Origin: Vibrio ziniensis
GTDB lineage: Bacteria; Pseudomonadota; Gammaproteobacteria; Enterobacterales; Vibrionaceae
Direction of reading: 5' to 3'
DNA length: 64,000 nucleotides
Assembly (NCBI RefSeq): GCF_011064285.1
Contig: NZ_CP049332.1
Location: 1,240,001-1,304,000, forward strand
The notes under the pieces are model-generated. The model was not told where the DNA came from and did no database searches. It worked only from the letters and a program-made list of their open reading frames with translations. The stretch's first letter is position 1. Each line of letters opens with the position of its first letter. Positions 46,907 to 56,154 of the stretch are shown here, in pieces. The translations under genes and the position numbers were made by a program.

Positions 46907-48301
46907 ATGGAAAACAACAAAACAGGTCTAAAACGGACTTTAGGAAAATTTCAGTTATGGGGCATCGCTGTTGGCCTCGTAATTTCTGGAGAATACTTCG
47001 GTTGGAGCTACGGATGGTCACAGGCGGGCACACTAGGCTTCCTGATCACAACCATCATCATTGCTACCATGTACACTGCGTTTATTTTTAGCTTTACTGA
47101 GCTATCCACTTCAATTCCACACGCGGGTGGACCATTTGCGTATGCTTACCGTGCTTTTGGTCCTGTAGGTGGCTATATTGCAGGTTTCGCAACTTTAGTA
47201 GAGTTTGTCTTCGCCCCACCAGCCATTGCTATGGCAATCGGTGCTTACTTGAATGTTCAGTTCCCTACTCTCGACCCTAAACTGGTCGCAGTGGTGGCTT
47301 ACATTATCTTCATGGGTCTCAATTTGGTTGGCGTTAGCATTGCGGCTACTTTTGAATTGTGTGTCACCATTCTTGCTATCGTGGAACTACTCGTATTTAT
47401 GGGTGTTGTGTCTCCTGGTTTCTCATTTGCAAACTTTGCTGCAAATGGTTGGGCTGGTAGTGATGTGTTCTCTGGTGAAGCAATGTCAGGGATCTTCGCA
47501 GCAATTCCTTTTGCTATTTGGTTCTTCCTAGCAATTGAAGGCGCTTCAATGGCAGCAGAAGAAGCGAAAGATCCGCAACGTACCATTCCAATCGCATTTG
47601 TTTCAGGTATTCTAACGCTGGTTGTTCTAGCGGTTGGCGTTATGTTCTTTGCAGGTGGCGCAGGTGACTGGCGTGAACTTTCAAACATCAACGATCCACT
47701 GCCTCAAGCAATGAAGATGATTGTCGGTGAATCCAGTGGTTGGCTACATATGCTGGTATGGCTAGGTCTGTTTGGTCTGATTGCATCTTTCCACGGCATC
47801 ATCATGGGTTACTCTCGCCAGATTTTTGCCCTATCACGCGCCGGTTTCTTACCTAAGTCACTATCTCAAGTAAACCAACGTTTCCAAACCCCACACTGGG
47901 CAATCATTTCTGGTGGTGTTGTCGGTATCGCGGCGATTTTTTCAGACAATCTGATTGTGATTGGCGGTCAGCCGCTCACAGCAAACATCGTAACGATGGC
48001 GGTATTTGGTGCGATTGTTATGTACATCATTTCAATGCTTGCACTATTCAAGCTGCGCTCAACTGAACCAACTTTAGAGCGTCCGTTCCGTGCACCGCTT
48101 TACCCATACGCACCTGCAGTTGCACTTGTGTTAGCCGTATTAGCACTGGTTGCTATGGTTTACTACAACTTCCTGCTAACGCTTATTTTTGTCGGTTTGT
48201 TTGCTCTTGGTTTCGTGTACTTCAAAGCGACACATCAACAAGATGCCGACAAAGAAGGCAACGATGTACTGTTAGTTGCTCAAGTAGGCGAATCGATGTA
48301 A
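46907..48301 (+). CDS. eat: Ethanolamine permease
   Basis: A 464-residue APC-superfamily transporter with about 12 membrane segments. The start is typical of ethanolamine permeases (LGKFQLWGIAVGLVISGEYF then GWSYGWSQAGTLGF), and HAGGPFAYAYRAFGPVGGYI and AIEGASMAAEEAKDPQRTIP are family patterns. It imports ethanolamine for EutBC. Last gene of the eutBC-eat operon, followed by a strong terminator. Confidence 0.95.
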   Translation: MENNKTGLKRTLGKFQLWGIAVGLVISGEYFGWSYGWSQAGTLGFLITTIIIATMYTAFIFSFTELSTSIPHAGGPFAYAYRAFGPVGGYIAGFATLVEFVFAPPAIAMAIGAYLNVQFPTLDPKLVAVVAYIIFMGLNLVGVSIAATFELCVTILAIVELLVFMGVVSPGFSFANFAANGWAGSDVFSGEAMSGIFAAIPFAIWFFLAIEGASMAAEEAKDPQRTIPIAFVSGILTLVVLAVGVMFFAGGAGDWRELSNINDPLPQAMKMIVGESSGWLHMLVWLGLFGLIASFHGIIMGYSRQIFALSRAGFLPKSLSQVNQRFQTPHWAIISGGVVGIAAIFSDNLIVIGGQPLTANIVTMAVFGAIVMYIISMLALFKLRSTEPTLERPFRAPLYPYAPAVALVLAVLALVAMVYYNFLLTLIFVGLFALGFVYFKATHQQDADKEGNDVLLVAQVGESM

Positions 48302-48324
48302 ATCTTTCAATAGCTGAAATGAAC

Positions 48325-48352
48325 AAAGGGCATCTCTATGGATGCCCTTTTT
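48325..48352 (+). terminator. Terminator of the eut operon
   Basis: AAAGGGCATC (48325-48334) and GATGCCCTTT (48341-48350) make a perfect 10-base stem with a six-base loop, followed by TT. Confidence 0.92.
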
Positions 48353-48383
48353 GTATTCTTACTTTGCTATTAACAGCTGCTGT

Positions 48384-49040
48384 TCAACGTAAACCGTGAA
48401 GAAATTCAGCGCGCGTTGCTGGGTTTGATTTAAAAATCCCCCCCAATGCCGTTGTTGTCGTTACGCTGGTCGCGTCCATGACACCACGAGATTTTACGCA
48501 GTAATGTGTAGCATCAATTGTAACCGCCACATCGTCTGACTCTAGTAGAGCTTGCAGAGCAACCAGAATTTGCTGCGTCATACGCTCTTGAACTTGAGGA
48601 CGCTGAGCAAAGAAGCGAACAATACGGTTGATCTTTGACAGACCAATAATTTTGCCACGCGGGATATAAGCAACCGCAGCTTTTCCATCGATAGTGACTA
48701 AGTGATGCTCACAAGTGCTGGTAACAGTGATGTCTTTCACTTTCACCATTTCACTTACTTTCATCTTGTTTTCAATCACAGTGATTTTTGGAAAATTAGC
48801 GTAATCCAGCCCAGAGAATATCTCATCCACATACATTTTCGCAATACGATGTGGCGTTTCTTCAAGACTATCATCGGTCAGATCAAGGCCAAGTAAATTG
48901 AGGATTTCACGCATGTGATTCTCAATCTTTTCTTTCTTCTCTTCACGACTCACCGTATTTGGTTGCATTGGCGTTTCCAAACCACGGCGCTCTAGCGCAT
49001 CTTTTACTAACTTTGCTGATTCGCTAAGACCTGATGACAT
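48384..49040 (-). CDS. folE: GTP cyclohydrolase I, type I
   Basis: A 218-residue homodecameric enzyme making 7,8-dihydroneopterin triphosphate from GTP, first step of folate synthesis. Family blocks: [20 protein letters not shown], the zinc-site [40 protein letters not shown] and [20 protein letters not shown]. Both zinc cysteines and the His are present. Divergent from moeA, both starting from pterin chemistry. Confidence 0.97.
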   Translation of the reverse strand: MSSGLSESAKLVKDALERRGLETPMQPNTVSREEKKEKIENHMREILNLLGLDLTDDSLEETPHRIAKMYVDEIFSGLDYANFPKITVIENKMKVSEMVKVKDITVTSTCEHHLVTIDGKAAVAYIPRGKIIGLSKINRIVRFFAQRPQVQERMTQQILVALQALLESDDVAVTIDATHYCVKSRGVMDATSVTTTTALGGIFKSNPATRAEFLHGLR

Positions 49041-49241
49041 TCACATTCCTCTTACTTTACCCCTTTCGGATGGCTGACAAGGATACTCGGATTCTTACAT
49101 AATTACACCCCTATTTTATAGGTGGAAATATTGCCGCCTATCTGTCAAAACGCCCAATGCCGCTATCCCTAAAAAGGGCATAGGCAAATAGCTCTACTAT
49201 GTTAGAGTATCCGCAAATAAAAAAGACAACAGGAATAAAGA

Positions 49242-50477
49242 ATGGGCTGCTGTGATGCTCCGGGCTTAATGCCTCTTGAAGAAGCTTTAGAAAAAATGCT
49301 GGCAGGCATTAAACCAATCCAATCAACACTTCAACTCCCGCTCGCAGAGGCCATTGGCTTTGTACTTGCAGAAGACATTCTATCCCCTATCAACGTTCCA
49401 CCATTTGATAACTCTGCCATGGATGGATACGCGGTTAGAATAAACGAATTAGCGCAAAACCAACCTCTACCTGTTGCGGGAAAATCTTTCGCCGGTCAGC
49501 CTTTTGAAGGTGAATGGTCACCTATGACTTGCGTACGTATTATGACGGGCGCGCAAGTTCCACAAGGTTGTGATGCGGTGATCATGCAAGAACAAGCTAC
49601 CATCACCGAAGACGGCGTGGTTTTCTGCCAGACTCAGGTAAAGCCTAACTGCAATATTCGACCTGTCGGTGATGATATTCATCAAGGTGACATTGTGCTG
49701 ACTAAAGGCGCGCGCCTAACTGCTCGTGATATTCCGATGATTGCGACTTTGGGTGTCAGCCACTTAACTGTTTTTAGAAAGCCTAAAATTGCTTTTTTCT
49801 CAACTGGCGATGAGTTGAAGCCATTAGGCACGCAGCTAAAAGCTGGCGAAATCTATGACAGCAATCGCTACGGTATTAAGCCTCTAATCATTAATTTTGG
49901 CTGTGAACCTATTGATTTGGGTATCATCCCTGACTGCCCTAAAACCCTGAAAGAAACGTTTGAAAAAGCGCAAAGTCTCGCTGATGTGGTCGTTACATCT
50001 GGTGGCGTCAGCGTTGGTGAAGCGGATTTCACTAAAGATATCCTTGATGAAGTGGGTCAAATTGGTTTTTGGAAACTGGCCATCAAGCCGGGTAAGCCCT
50101 TCGCCTTTGGTTCTCTTGGCGATGCTTGGTTCTGTGGTCTTCCAGGTAACCCTGTCTCAGCAGTGTTAACCATGTATGTACTGGTTCAGCCAATGATCGC
50201 TAAGCTTGCTGGACACACCCAGTGGAAAGCGCCGGAATCAATCCCTGCGATTACTCGTACTGCGTTTAAGAAAGTACCGGGCAGAACGGATTATCAACGT
50301 GGTATTTACTCAATCGAGAACGGTCAGTTCGTTGTCGAAACTACTGGTAATCAGAGCTCTGGTGCGTTTCGTTCTATGAGTTTAGCGAACTGTTTTGTGG
50401 TGCTTGAACGCGAACGCGGCAGTATTGAAGTCGGTGAGACTGTGAGCATTCAACTGTTTAACTCAACGTTATATTAG
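49242..50477 (+). CDS. moeA: Molybdopterin molybdotransferase MoeA
   Basis: A 411-residue enzyme inserting molybdate into adenylated molybdopterin. Family blocks: FDNSAMDGYAVRINEL, VRIMTGAQVPQGCDAVIMQE, FFSTGDELKPLGTQLKAGEI, VTSGGVSVGEADFTKDILDE and FCGLPGNPVSAVLTMYVLVQ. First gene of a run of plus-strand genes with moeB eight bases later. Confidence 0.97.
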   Translation: MGCCDAPGLMPLEEALEKMLAGIKPIQSTLQLPLAEAIGFVLAEDILSPINVPPFDNSAMDGYAVRINELAQNQPLPVAGKSFAGQPFEGEWSPMTCVRIMTGAQVPQGCDAVIMQEQATITEDGVVFCQTQVKPNCNIRPVGDDIHQGDIVLTKGARLTARDIPMIATLGVSHLTVFRKPKIAFFSTGDELKPLGTQLKAGEIYDSNRYGIKPLIINFGCEPIDLGIIPDCPKTLKETFEKAQSLADVVVTSGGVSVGEADFTKDILDEVGQIGFWKLAIKPGKPFAFGSLGDAWFCGLPGNPVSAVLTMYVLVQPMIAKLAGHTQWKAPESIPAITRTAFKKVPGRTDYQRGIYSIENGQFVVETTGNQSSGAFRSMSLANCFVVLERERGSIEVGETVSIQLFNSTLY

Positions 50478-50485
50478 GTTCGAGT

Positions 50486-51238
50486 ATGGAAATCCTAAGC
50501 GATGCAGAAATGCTGCGTTACAACCGTCAGATCATTCTCAAAGCGTTTGATTTTGAAGGACAAGAAGCACTGAAGCAGTCCTCAATTTTGATATTGGGTG
50601 CAGGTGGTTTAGGGTGTGCATCGAGCCAATATCTCGCCACTGCTGGCATTGGCAAACTCACTTTGATTGATGATGACAAAGTTGAGCTTTCTAATCTGCA
50701 GCGTCAGGTACTCCACCATGACGCAGACATTGGCAAACTCAAAGTTGAATCTGCTGCTCAAGCATTGAAAGAACTGAATCCTGAACTGCATATCAACACA
50801 ATCGCAAAAAGGCTGGATGACGAAGCTCTGTTAAGCCTGATTCAAGACCATAATTTGGTTCTGGATGCCAGCGATAACGTTGATACTCGAAATCAGCTTA
50901 ATCGTTTGTGCTACCAATCTAGAACCCCGTTGGTTTCAGGTGCTGCCATTCGCATGGAAGGACAAGTAAGCGTGTTTACTTATCAGGATGAAAGCGAACC
51001 TTGTTACCAGTGTTTAAGCGCACTGTTCGGCAGCAATGCACTTTCTTGTGTAGAGGCTGGTGTGATGGCACCGGTAGTGGGCATTATTGGCGCAGTTCAG
51101 GCGATGGAAGCGATTAAAGTCATTGCACGTTTGGGTAAGCCGATTCAAGGCAAAATTCTGATGCTCGATGCCATGACCATGTCATGGCGCGAAATGAAGT
51201 TGATGAAACAGCCTCATTGCCCTACTTGCAGCAAGTAA
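50486..51238 (+). CDS. moeB: Molybdopterin-synthase adenylyltransferase MoeB
   Basis: A 250-residue E1-like enzyme that adenylates the C-terminus of MoaD. Seen: nucleotide-binding LILGAGGLGCASSQYLATAG, DDDKVELSNLQRQVLHHDAD, the conserved SCVEAGVMAPVVGIIGAVQ with the Cys expected to form a thioester-like contact, and zinc cysteines in CYQC and CPTC. Starts eight bases after moeA. Confidence 0.96.
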   Translation: MEILSDAEMLRYNRQIILKAFDFEGQEALKQSSILILGAGGLGCASSQYLATAGIGKLTLIDDDKVELSNLQRQVLHHDADIGKLKVESAAQALKELNPELHINTIAKRLDDEALLSLIQDHNLVLDASDNVDTRNQLNRLCYQSRTPLVSGAAIRMEGQVSVFTYQDESEPCYQCLSALFGSNALSCVEAGVMAPVVGIIGAVQAMEAIKVIARLGKPIQGKILMLDAMTMSWREMKLMKQPHCPTCSK

Positions 51239-51249
51239 CCTTCCTTCAG

Positions 51250-51549
51250 ATGTCTTCAGCAAAGAAACTCACCATATTGTTATTGCTGCTGACGTTAGTA
51301 CTGGTCGCTCTAGTGTCATTGCGGCCAGCGCGTACTCAAACCACTCTTCAAGTACGTCTGATTGACAACACACTCACCCAATCTCTCGATGGGCAAAGAC
51401 GTTATTTGCTCGTTGAATCAGAGGATACTGGAAAGCAGCTTATCAGTGTGTCACCGACCACAGAATGCCATGTCGGTGATGTGATCACTGTGCAGAAAGT
51501 CCTAACTGAGCAGCAAGATGTTTATTACCGATTTCTTTCTTGCCCTTAA
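51250..51549 (+). CDS. Small membrane-anchored protein of unknown function
   Basis: A 99-residue protein counted from the ATG at 51250 (MSSAKKLTIL), 11 bases after moeB. The frame is open further upstream inside moeB, which I take as chance. Residues 7-25 are a signal anchor (LTILLLLLTLVLVALVSL). The rest (30-99) is a short beta-rich domain (LQVRLIDNTLTQSLDGQRRY, then VGDVITVQKVLTEQQDVYY) facing the periplasm, with two Cys that may pair (ECHVG and FLSCP). I do not recognise the family. Confidence 0.7.
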   Translation: MSSAKKLTILLLLLTLVLVALVSLRPARTQTTLQVRLIDNTLTQSLDGQRRYLLVESEDTGKQLISVSPTTECHVGDVITVQKVLTEQQDVYYRFLSCP

Positions 51550-51602
51550 TTGGGTACTTTAAGGGACTGAGTTTTACGTGAGCACAACTAAGGATTTGTT
51601 GA

Positions 51603-52448
51603 ATGTCACCACTAGTTACACCTGAATGGCTTGCCGAGCATTTGGATGATCCTCGTTTAGTTATCCTAGACAGCAGCCTTGAATTTCAGATCCCATCTGA
51701 GTCTGAAAAAGATTGGGTTAATAAAATCCCCAATGCCCGTCGATTCGATTACGACAAAGACTTCTGTGATATCAACTCTCCACTACCGCACATGATGCCA
51801 AACGAAGAGCGCTTTAATCATTTAGCCCAAGAACTAGGAATCAACAACGATTCAATCATCATTGTTTATGACAACAGTGGTACTTTTGCCTCTCCTAGAG
51901 CTTGGTGGATGTTTAGAGCTTTTGGTCATTCACAGGTCTATATACTCAATGGTGGATTAACCGAATGGAAAGCACAAGGTTACAACGTCACTCAAGAATA
52001 TCTTGCTAATCTAGAGAAAGGTGACTTTAACGGCACGTTGCAAACGAATTATTTCGTTGATGCCGAATACGTAAAAGCGAAAATTGAAGATGAAACCAGC
52101 TTAACGGTAGATGCTCGTTCACGTGCTCGCTTCCTTTCTCAAGTTGCAGAGCCTCGCCCTGGATTGCGCAGCGGGCATATTCCAAATTCTTGTTGCCTGC
52201 CATTTGCTGAATTAATGGATGGGCATAAGCTCAAAACCGCCAATGAACTTGCTGCTATTTTAAAATCAACGCTGATCAAAGATGCAGACGAATACCTATT
52301 CAGCTGTGGCTCAGGTGTTACTGCATGCATTGTACTATTAGCAGCATTGGTTTGCGGTTATGAAAACCTCTCTGTTTATGATGGTTCATGGACAGAATGG
52401 GGAGCTTCATCTGAGTTACCGATTGCAACGGCAAATAACGCTGGTTAA
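51603..52448 (+). CDS. sseA: 3-mercaptopyruvate sulfurtransferase (rhodanese family)
   Basis: A 281-residue two-domain rhodanese. The N-terminal domain is inactive in family proteins; it has LVTPEWLAEHLDDPRLVILD and YDNSGTFASPRAWWMFRAFG. The C-terminal domain carries the active loop with catalytic Cys in CGSGVTAC. The CGSGVT signature marks mercaptopyruvate rather than thiosulfate sulfurtransferase. It follows moeAB closely, so it could supply sulfur for cofactor synthesis, but this is inference. Confidence 0.92.
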   Translation: MSPLVTPEWLAEHLDDPRLVILDSSLEFQIPSESEKDWVNKIPNARRFDYDKDFCDINSPLPHMMPNEERFNHLAQELGINNDSIIIVYDNSGTFASPRAWWMFRAFGHSQVYILNGGLTEWKAQGYNVTQEYLANLEKGDFNGTLQTNYFVDAEYVKAKIEDETSLTVDARSRARFLSQVAEPRPGLRSGHIPNSCCLPFAELMDGHKLKTANELAAILKSTLIKDADEYLFSCGSGVTACIVLLAALVCGYENLSVYDGSWTEWGASSELPIATANNAG

Positions 52449-52568
52449 TTGTTTACTCTAGCTGTAGTTGAAGCTCAGTTAAAAGATTAAACATCGGCAG
52501 CAATTGATATACACTGCGCCCGATTGTGATTTAAGAAACCACTAGGTTAGTTATTTAAAGGTAATGAA

Positions 52569-52820
52569 ATGAACCCAATTATTGCTCTGCTAAAAGAGAA
52601 CAATGTAGACAACGACAAAATCCAAGAGCTATTCCAAGCATTGACTCAAAACCCGTTTGCAGCGATGGCGATTGTCGGTCAACTCGGTTTACCTCAAGAG
52701 CAGCTTCAACTTTTGATGGGGCAAGTGATGCAAAATCCTGCACTTATTAAAGAAGCTGTTGAAGAACTCGGTTTGGATTTTTCGAAAGTAGAAGAAGCGA
52801 AAGCCAAACTACAACAATAG
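52569..52820 (+). CDS. DUF2999-like small protein
   Basis: An 83-residue protein, mostly helical with Leu/Gln-rich segments (FAAMAIVGQLGLPQEQLQLL and LLMGQVMQNPALIKEAVEEL). The pattern resembles the small DUF2999 family found in vibrios; function unknown. No signal peptide. Weak ribosome-binding site (AAAGGTAA). Followed by two hairpins, the second a terminator. Confidence 0.75.
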   Translation: MNPIIALLKENNVDNDKIQELFQALTQNPFAAMAIVGQLGLPQEQLQLLMGQVMQNPALIKEAVEELGLDFSKVEEAKAKLQQ

Positions 52821-52856
52821 GCTTTGTTTAGAAGCTTAATCTTTAGAACACTAGTC

Positions 52857-52916
52857 TGAGAAAAGTCGATGACTTTTCTCATTGAAAAAGAAGGCTGTCA
52901 TTATGACGGCCTTCTT
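52857..52916 (+). terminator. Double hairpin ending the moe/sseA/DUF2999 run
   Basis: TGAGAAAAGTC (52857-52867) and GACTTTTCTCA (52871-52881) make a perfect 11-base stem with a three-base loop. A second stem, AAGAAGGC (52888-52895) with GCCTTCTT (52909-52916), extended by TGTCA/TGACG, is followed by GTTTT. Two hairpins in series make a strong end for the plus-strand genes, and the second can also serve the convergent TRAP gene. Confidence 0.88.
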
Positions 52917-52963
52917 GTTTTCTACTCGTTTAAACCTGAGCATTTAAACCTAGGCCTTTAAAC

Positions 52964-54850
52964 CTAAGAGAGCATTCTGTTCTGCTGTCGGTAATTCAGC
53001 AGACAAACCACAATAATGACCACAAGCGCCAGTAAACGGTTTAAATCAGACAGGAACAGCACACCTAACGCCATACAGAGCAAAACAGCGCGCTGCCATA
53101 ATAACAATGGCACAAATAAACGCCCTTCAATACCGCCTGCAAATGCCACAAACAAGCTGATGGTAGAAATGATGCCAATGGTGAAATGCAGATGTTCACC
53201 TTCTACCCAGATCAGTCCGGAAAACGCCATCATGGCTGGAATTAAGAAGAAGCCTTGCGCCAATTTAAAAGCCTGAACCGCGGATCGCATTGGCGAAGCG
53301 TTGGCAATTCCCGCTCCTGCAAATGCCGCAAGTGCAATTGGTGGGGTTACGTTCGATGTTTGGGATAACCAGAATACGATCATATGAGCAGAGAGAAGCG
53401 TGACACCGAAGTCCATCAATGCAGGAACAGCCATAATTGACAGTACGATATAGGCTGCGGTAACAGGAAGTCCCATACCCAAAATGACAGCAGCTAGAGC
53501 GATAAGCGCTAACGCTGACCATAAATAGCCACCAGACATAGCGATAAGGAACTGGGTAAATTGAAGACCTATACCTGTTTGCCCTACTACTCCCACAACA
53601 ATACCGGCAGTTGCACAGGCAACTGATATTGGTAGCGCCAATAGTGCCCCTTCTTTTAACCCTTCCAAGAACAGTTTCAAACTAATTCGGCTGTGTTTAC
53701 GGGTCATCGCAGCAAGCAGAATGGCGGCACAACCAACCACCCCTACCAATACCGGTGAATAACTCATCATCAGTAACACTGTGATAAGAATCAGTGGAAC
53801 CAGATAGTGCCAACCATTTTGCAAAACCGTGACGATTTTTTCTGTTTGGGTCATGCCTTGTAGATCCAGCTTACACGCCATGAGGTGGACATAAAGCAAG
53901 GTACACGCAAAATACAGAATGGCAGGTGCAATAGAAACAATTAAGATTTCGCTATAAGGAATACCAGTAAACTGAGCCATGACAAATGCGCCTGCGCCCA
54001 TTACTGGTGGCATGATCTGCCCGCCTGTTGAGGCCGCGGCTTCAATCCCCGCAGCTTGCTCAGCCTTGTATCCTAACTTTTTCATCATCGGGATAGTTAA
54101 AGCGCCGGTGGTTACTGTGTTCGCAATCGCAGAGCCGGAAATAGAACCCAGTGCAGCAGAAGCGATGACACTCGCCTTCGCCGGACCTCCTCGATATTTA
54201 CCCGCGACTGAAAACGCCATGTCGATAAAGAACTGTCCTGCTCCCGTGACTTGCAAAAAAGCCCCAAACAGTACAAACATAAATACCACACCAGCGGCAA
54301 TCGCTAGCGGAGCGCCGTATACACCGTTCGTTGAGTAAATATGGAAACGAATAATCTCTTCAACGCTAAAGCCTTTGCTGGCAATGTTGTCTGGTAGCAC
54401 ATTACCAAACATAGCGTAGAGCAAAAATAGCGCAGCTATCAGCACCATTACTAAGCCAACAGTTCTACGTGTTGCTTCCAATAGCAGAAGTATGAGAACC
54501 ACACCCGCAGCCTGATCAGCCGACTGCAAGCCATCAAGCAAAAAGCTGATGTCGTCGTAATCAAATAAAGCTATTTGTGTCGATGCCCAGCATGTCAATC
54601 CAACGCAGACGATATCAATGATTCGCCCAAGCAGATAAATAGGAAACGGTTTACGATCGCTAAATAGTGGGTAAGCCAAGAACACCAGCGCTAATACCCA
54701 GCTAACGTGAATGGGTCTAAAAACAGGGGCGGCTAGGTTTGCCACAATCCCCTGCCAAATCTGAAAAACAGAAAGAGCGATAGCCGCAATCGCGGCTATC
54801 GTAACAATGACATTGGTAATTTTTTGGTTACTAGGATGAACCTTACTCAT
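52964..54850 (-). CDS. TRAP transporter permease, fused small and large subunits (TAXI type)
   Basis: A 628-residue inner-membrane protein joining DctQ-like (about residues 1-120) and DctM-like (about 120-610) parts, as usual in TAXI TRAP systems. Start at the ATG at 54850 after GGAGTAAG; the preceding GTG is not used. Family patterns: GSISGSAIANTVTTGALTIP, TGGQIMPPVMGAGAFVMAQF, GMGLPVTAAYIVLSIMAVPA and SQTSNVTPPIALAAFAGAGI. With the binding protein upstream it imports an organic anion, often a dicarboxylate or glutamate-like, driven by the ion gradient. Substrate unknown. Confidence 0.93.
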   Translation of the reverse strand: MSKVHPSNQKITNVIVTIAAIAAIALSVFQIWQGIVANLAAPVFRPIHVSWVLALVFLAYPLFSDRKPFPIYLLGRIIDIVCVGLTCWASTQIALFDYDDISFLLDGLQSADQAAGVVLILLLLEATRRTVGLVMVLIAALFLLYAMFGNVLPDNIASKGFSVEEIIRFHIYSTNGVYGAPLAIAAGVVFMFVLFGAFLQVTGAGQFFIDMAFSVAGKYRGGPAKASVIASAALGSISGSAIANTVTTGALTIPMMKKLGYKAEQAAGIEAAASTGGQIMPPVMGAGAFVMAQFTGIPYSEILIVSIAPAILYFACTLLYVHLMACKLDLQGMTQTEKIVTVLQNGWHYLVPLILITVLLMMSYSPVLVGVVGCAAILLAAMTRKHSRISLKLFLEGLKEGALLALPISVACATAGIVVGVVGQTGIGLQFTQFLIAMSGGYLWSALALIALAAVILGMGLPVTAAYIVLSIMAVPALMDFGVTLLSAHMIVFWLSQTSNVTPPIALAAFAGAGIANASPMRSAVQAFKLAQGFFLIPAMMAFSGLIWVEGEHLHFTIGIISTISLFVAFAGGIEGRLFVPLLLWQRAVLLCMALGVLFLSDLNRLLALVVIIVVCLLNYRQQNRMLS

Positions 54851-54940
54851 CACTTACTCCATGTAACATTACTTATCGTCCATTTGGTTTGCAGGAAGCC
54901 CAACCGTTCAGAGTCAAGACTTCCCACCAAACATTACAAC

Positions 54941-55870
54941 TTACTTCATTTGTTCTTTACGATACTTCTCAGCACCAGGGTGAAGCGATATGCCTTGGAG
55001 CTTGGCCATATTCTCAATCGTAGTGTATTTAGTTACATCAATCACTTGGCGGATTTTGTCCATATTTTCAAAAGCCACTTTAGTCATGTTGTAAGCCATT
55101 TCTTCACTCATATTGTTGTTCACAACCAGTACGTTCCATACTGCTGGCGCTTTAAACGCCGGAACTTTGTTGTAGGCGTCTGCTGGCACATCAATCTGAA
55201 TGTATGATGGATAATCTTTGGTGATTTTCGCCAACTCATCTTCGCTGAAGCTAATGATTCGAATATCACGAGTTAACGCAAGCTCAGTGATCGCACCAAC
55301 ACCAACGCTGCCTACCACTACGCCTGCGTCAATTTGGTTGTTTGCAAGTGCACTGGTCGTTGCCGTGTAGTTTAGTGATTGCGCTGTGATGTCATCTTCA
55401 GTGATACCCAGAGTATTGAGGATGTTTACCGCACTAACACGCGTGCCAGAACCCGGAGCACCAAGTGAAATGCGTTTGCCTTTTAAGTCAGCAATAGATT
55501 TGATATCGGATTTCGCAGGAACGATGAATTGCACCACGTTTGGATAAAGAGAAAACAGTACCGATACATCAAGTTTTTTCGGAAACGGTTTAACACCATT
55601 TGCAGCCTGAAGTACTACGTTGCCTTGTGCAATACCCACCAACTGCTTGTCCGTTGATACCTTAATCGTGTTTTCTACCGATGCTGCTGTCACTTCAGCA
55701 CGCATATTGAAGTCTGGTAGATTTTCGCTCCAGATTTTAGCCAGCATACCGCCTAACGGATAATAAGTACCACTCTGACTTCCCGTACCAATCGTGTAGT
55801 TTTCAGCCATCGCTGGCAGAGAAAAAGCCATCGTTACCGCTAATAAACCAGTCCTTAGTTTTTGATACAT
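54941..55870 (-). CDS. TAXI-family TRAP transporter solute-binding protein
   Basis: A 309-residue periplasmic protein. Signal peptide at 1-22 (cleavage after AMA). Family start YTIGTGSQSGTYYPLGGMLA; then GIAQGNVVLQAANG, LKGKRISLGAPGSGTRVSAV and AGVVVGSVGVGAITELAL. It binds the substrate and passes it to the fused permease 90 bases downstream. Known TAXI proteins bind glutamate or alpha-ketoglutarate-like acids; which ligand applies here cannot be told. Confidence 0.93.
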   Translation of the reverse strand: MYQKLRTGLLAVTMAFSLPAMAENYTIGTGSQSGTYYPLGGMLAKIWSENLPDFNMRAEVTAASVENTIKVSTDKQLVGIAQGNVVLQAANGVKPFPKKLDVSVLFSLYPNVVQFIVPAKSDIKSIADLKGKRISLGAPGSGTRVSAVNILNTLGITEDDITAQSLNYTATTSALANNQIDAGVVVGSVGVGAITELALTRDIRIISFSEDELAKITKDYPSYIQIDVPADAYNKVPAFKAPAVWNVLVVNNNMSEEMAYNMTKVAFENMDKIRQVIDVTKYTTIENMAKLQGISLHPGAEKYRKEQMK

Positions 55871-56087
55871 AAGTGCTCCTTCAACATGTCATTCTAGAGT
55901 TATAAATTTAATGTTTCACTATTGTTATGAAATGGATAATGAGAAATAGCAATACGGCTTTCGGTGAAATGAGAGTTTGATGTACAAATCTTGCACTGTT
56001 TAAAAAGTAGTCGTGACATTCACCTCACTCTAGAAATGTGGCGATTAATCACCCGGCTTAGAGATTTGTGTGTGCATCAAATAGAAC

Positions 56088-56109
56088 AAAGGAGGCCAAC
56101 GCCTCCTTA
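56088..56109 (-). terminator. Terminator of the SorC-family gene
   Basis: AAGGAGGC and GCCTCCTT form an eight-base stem around a four-base loop; on the minus strand it is followed by TTTGTT. It lies 46 bases past the regulator's stop. Confidence 0.82.
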
Positions 56110-56154
56110 TCTGATGTGAGCAAAATGTGGTGTGAACAGGCTTCGTTAATCTTT

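Noticed and set aside
51184..51249. 22-codon upstream extension of the small anchored protein
   Set aside because: It lies inside the end of moeB in another frame, and the ATG at 51250 gives a normal signal anchor.
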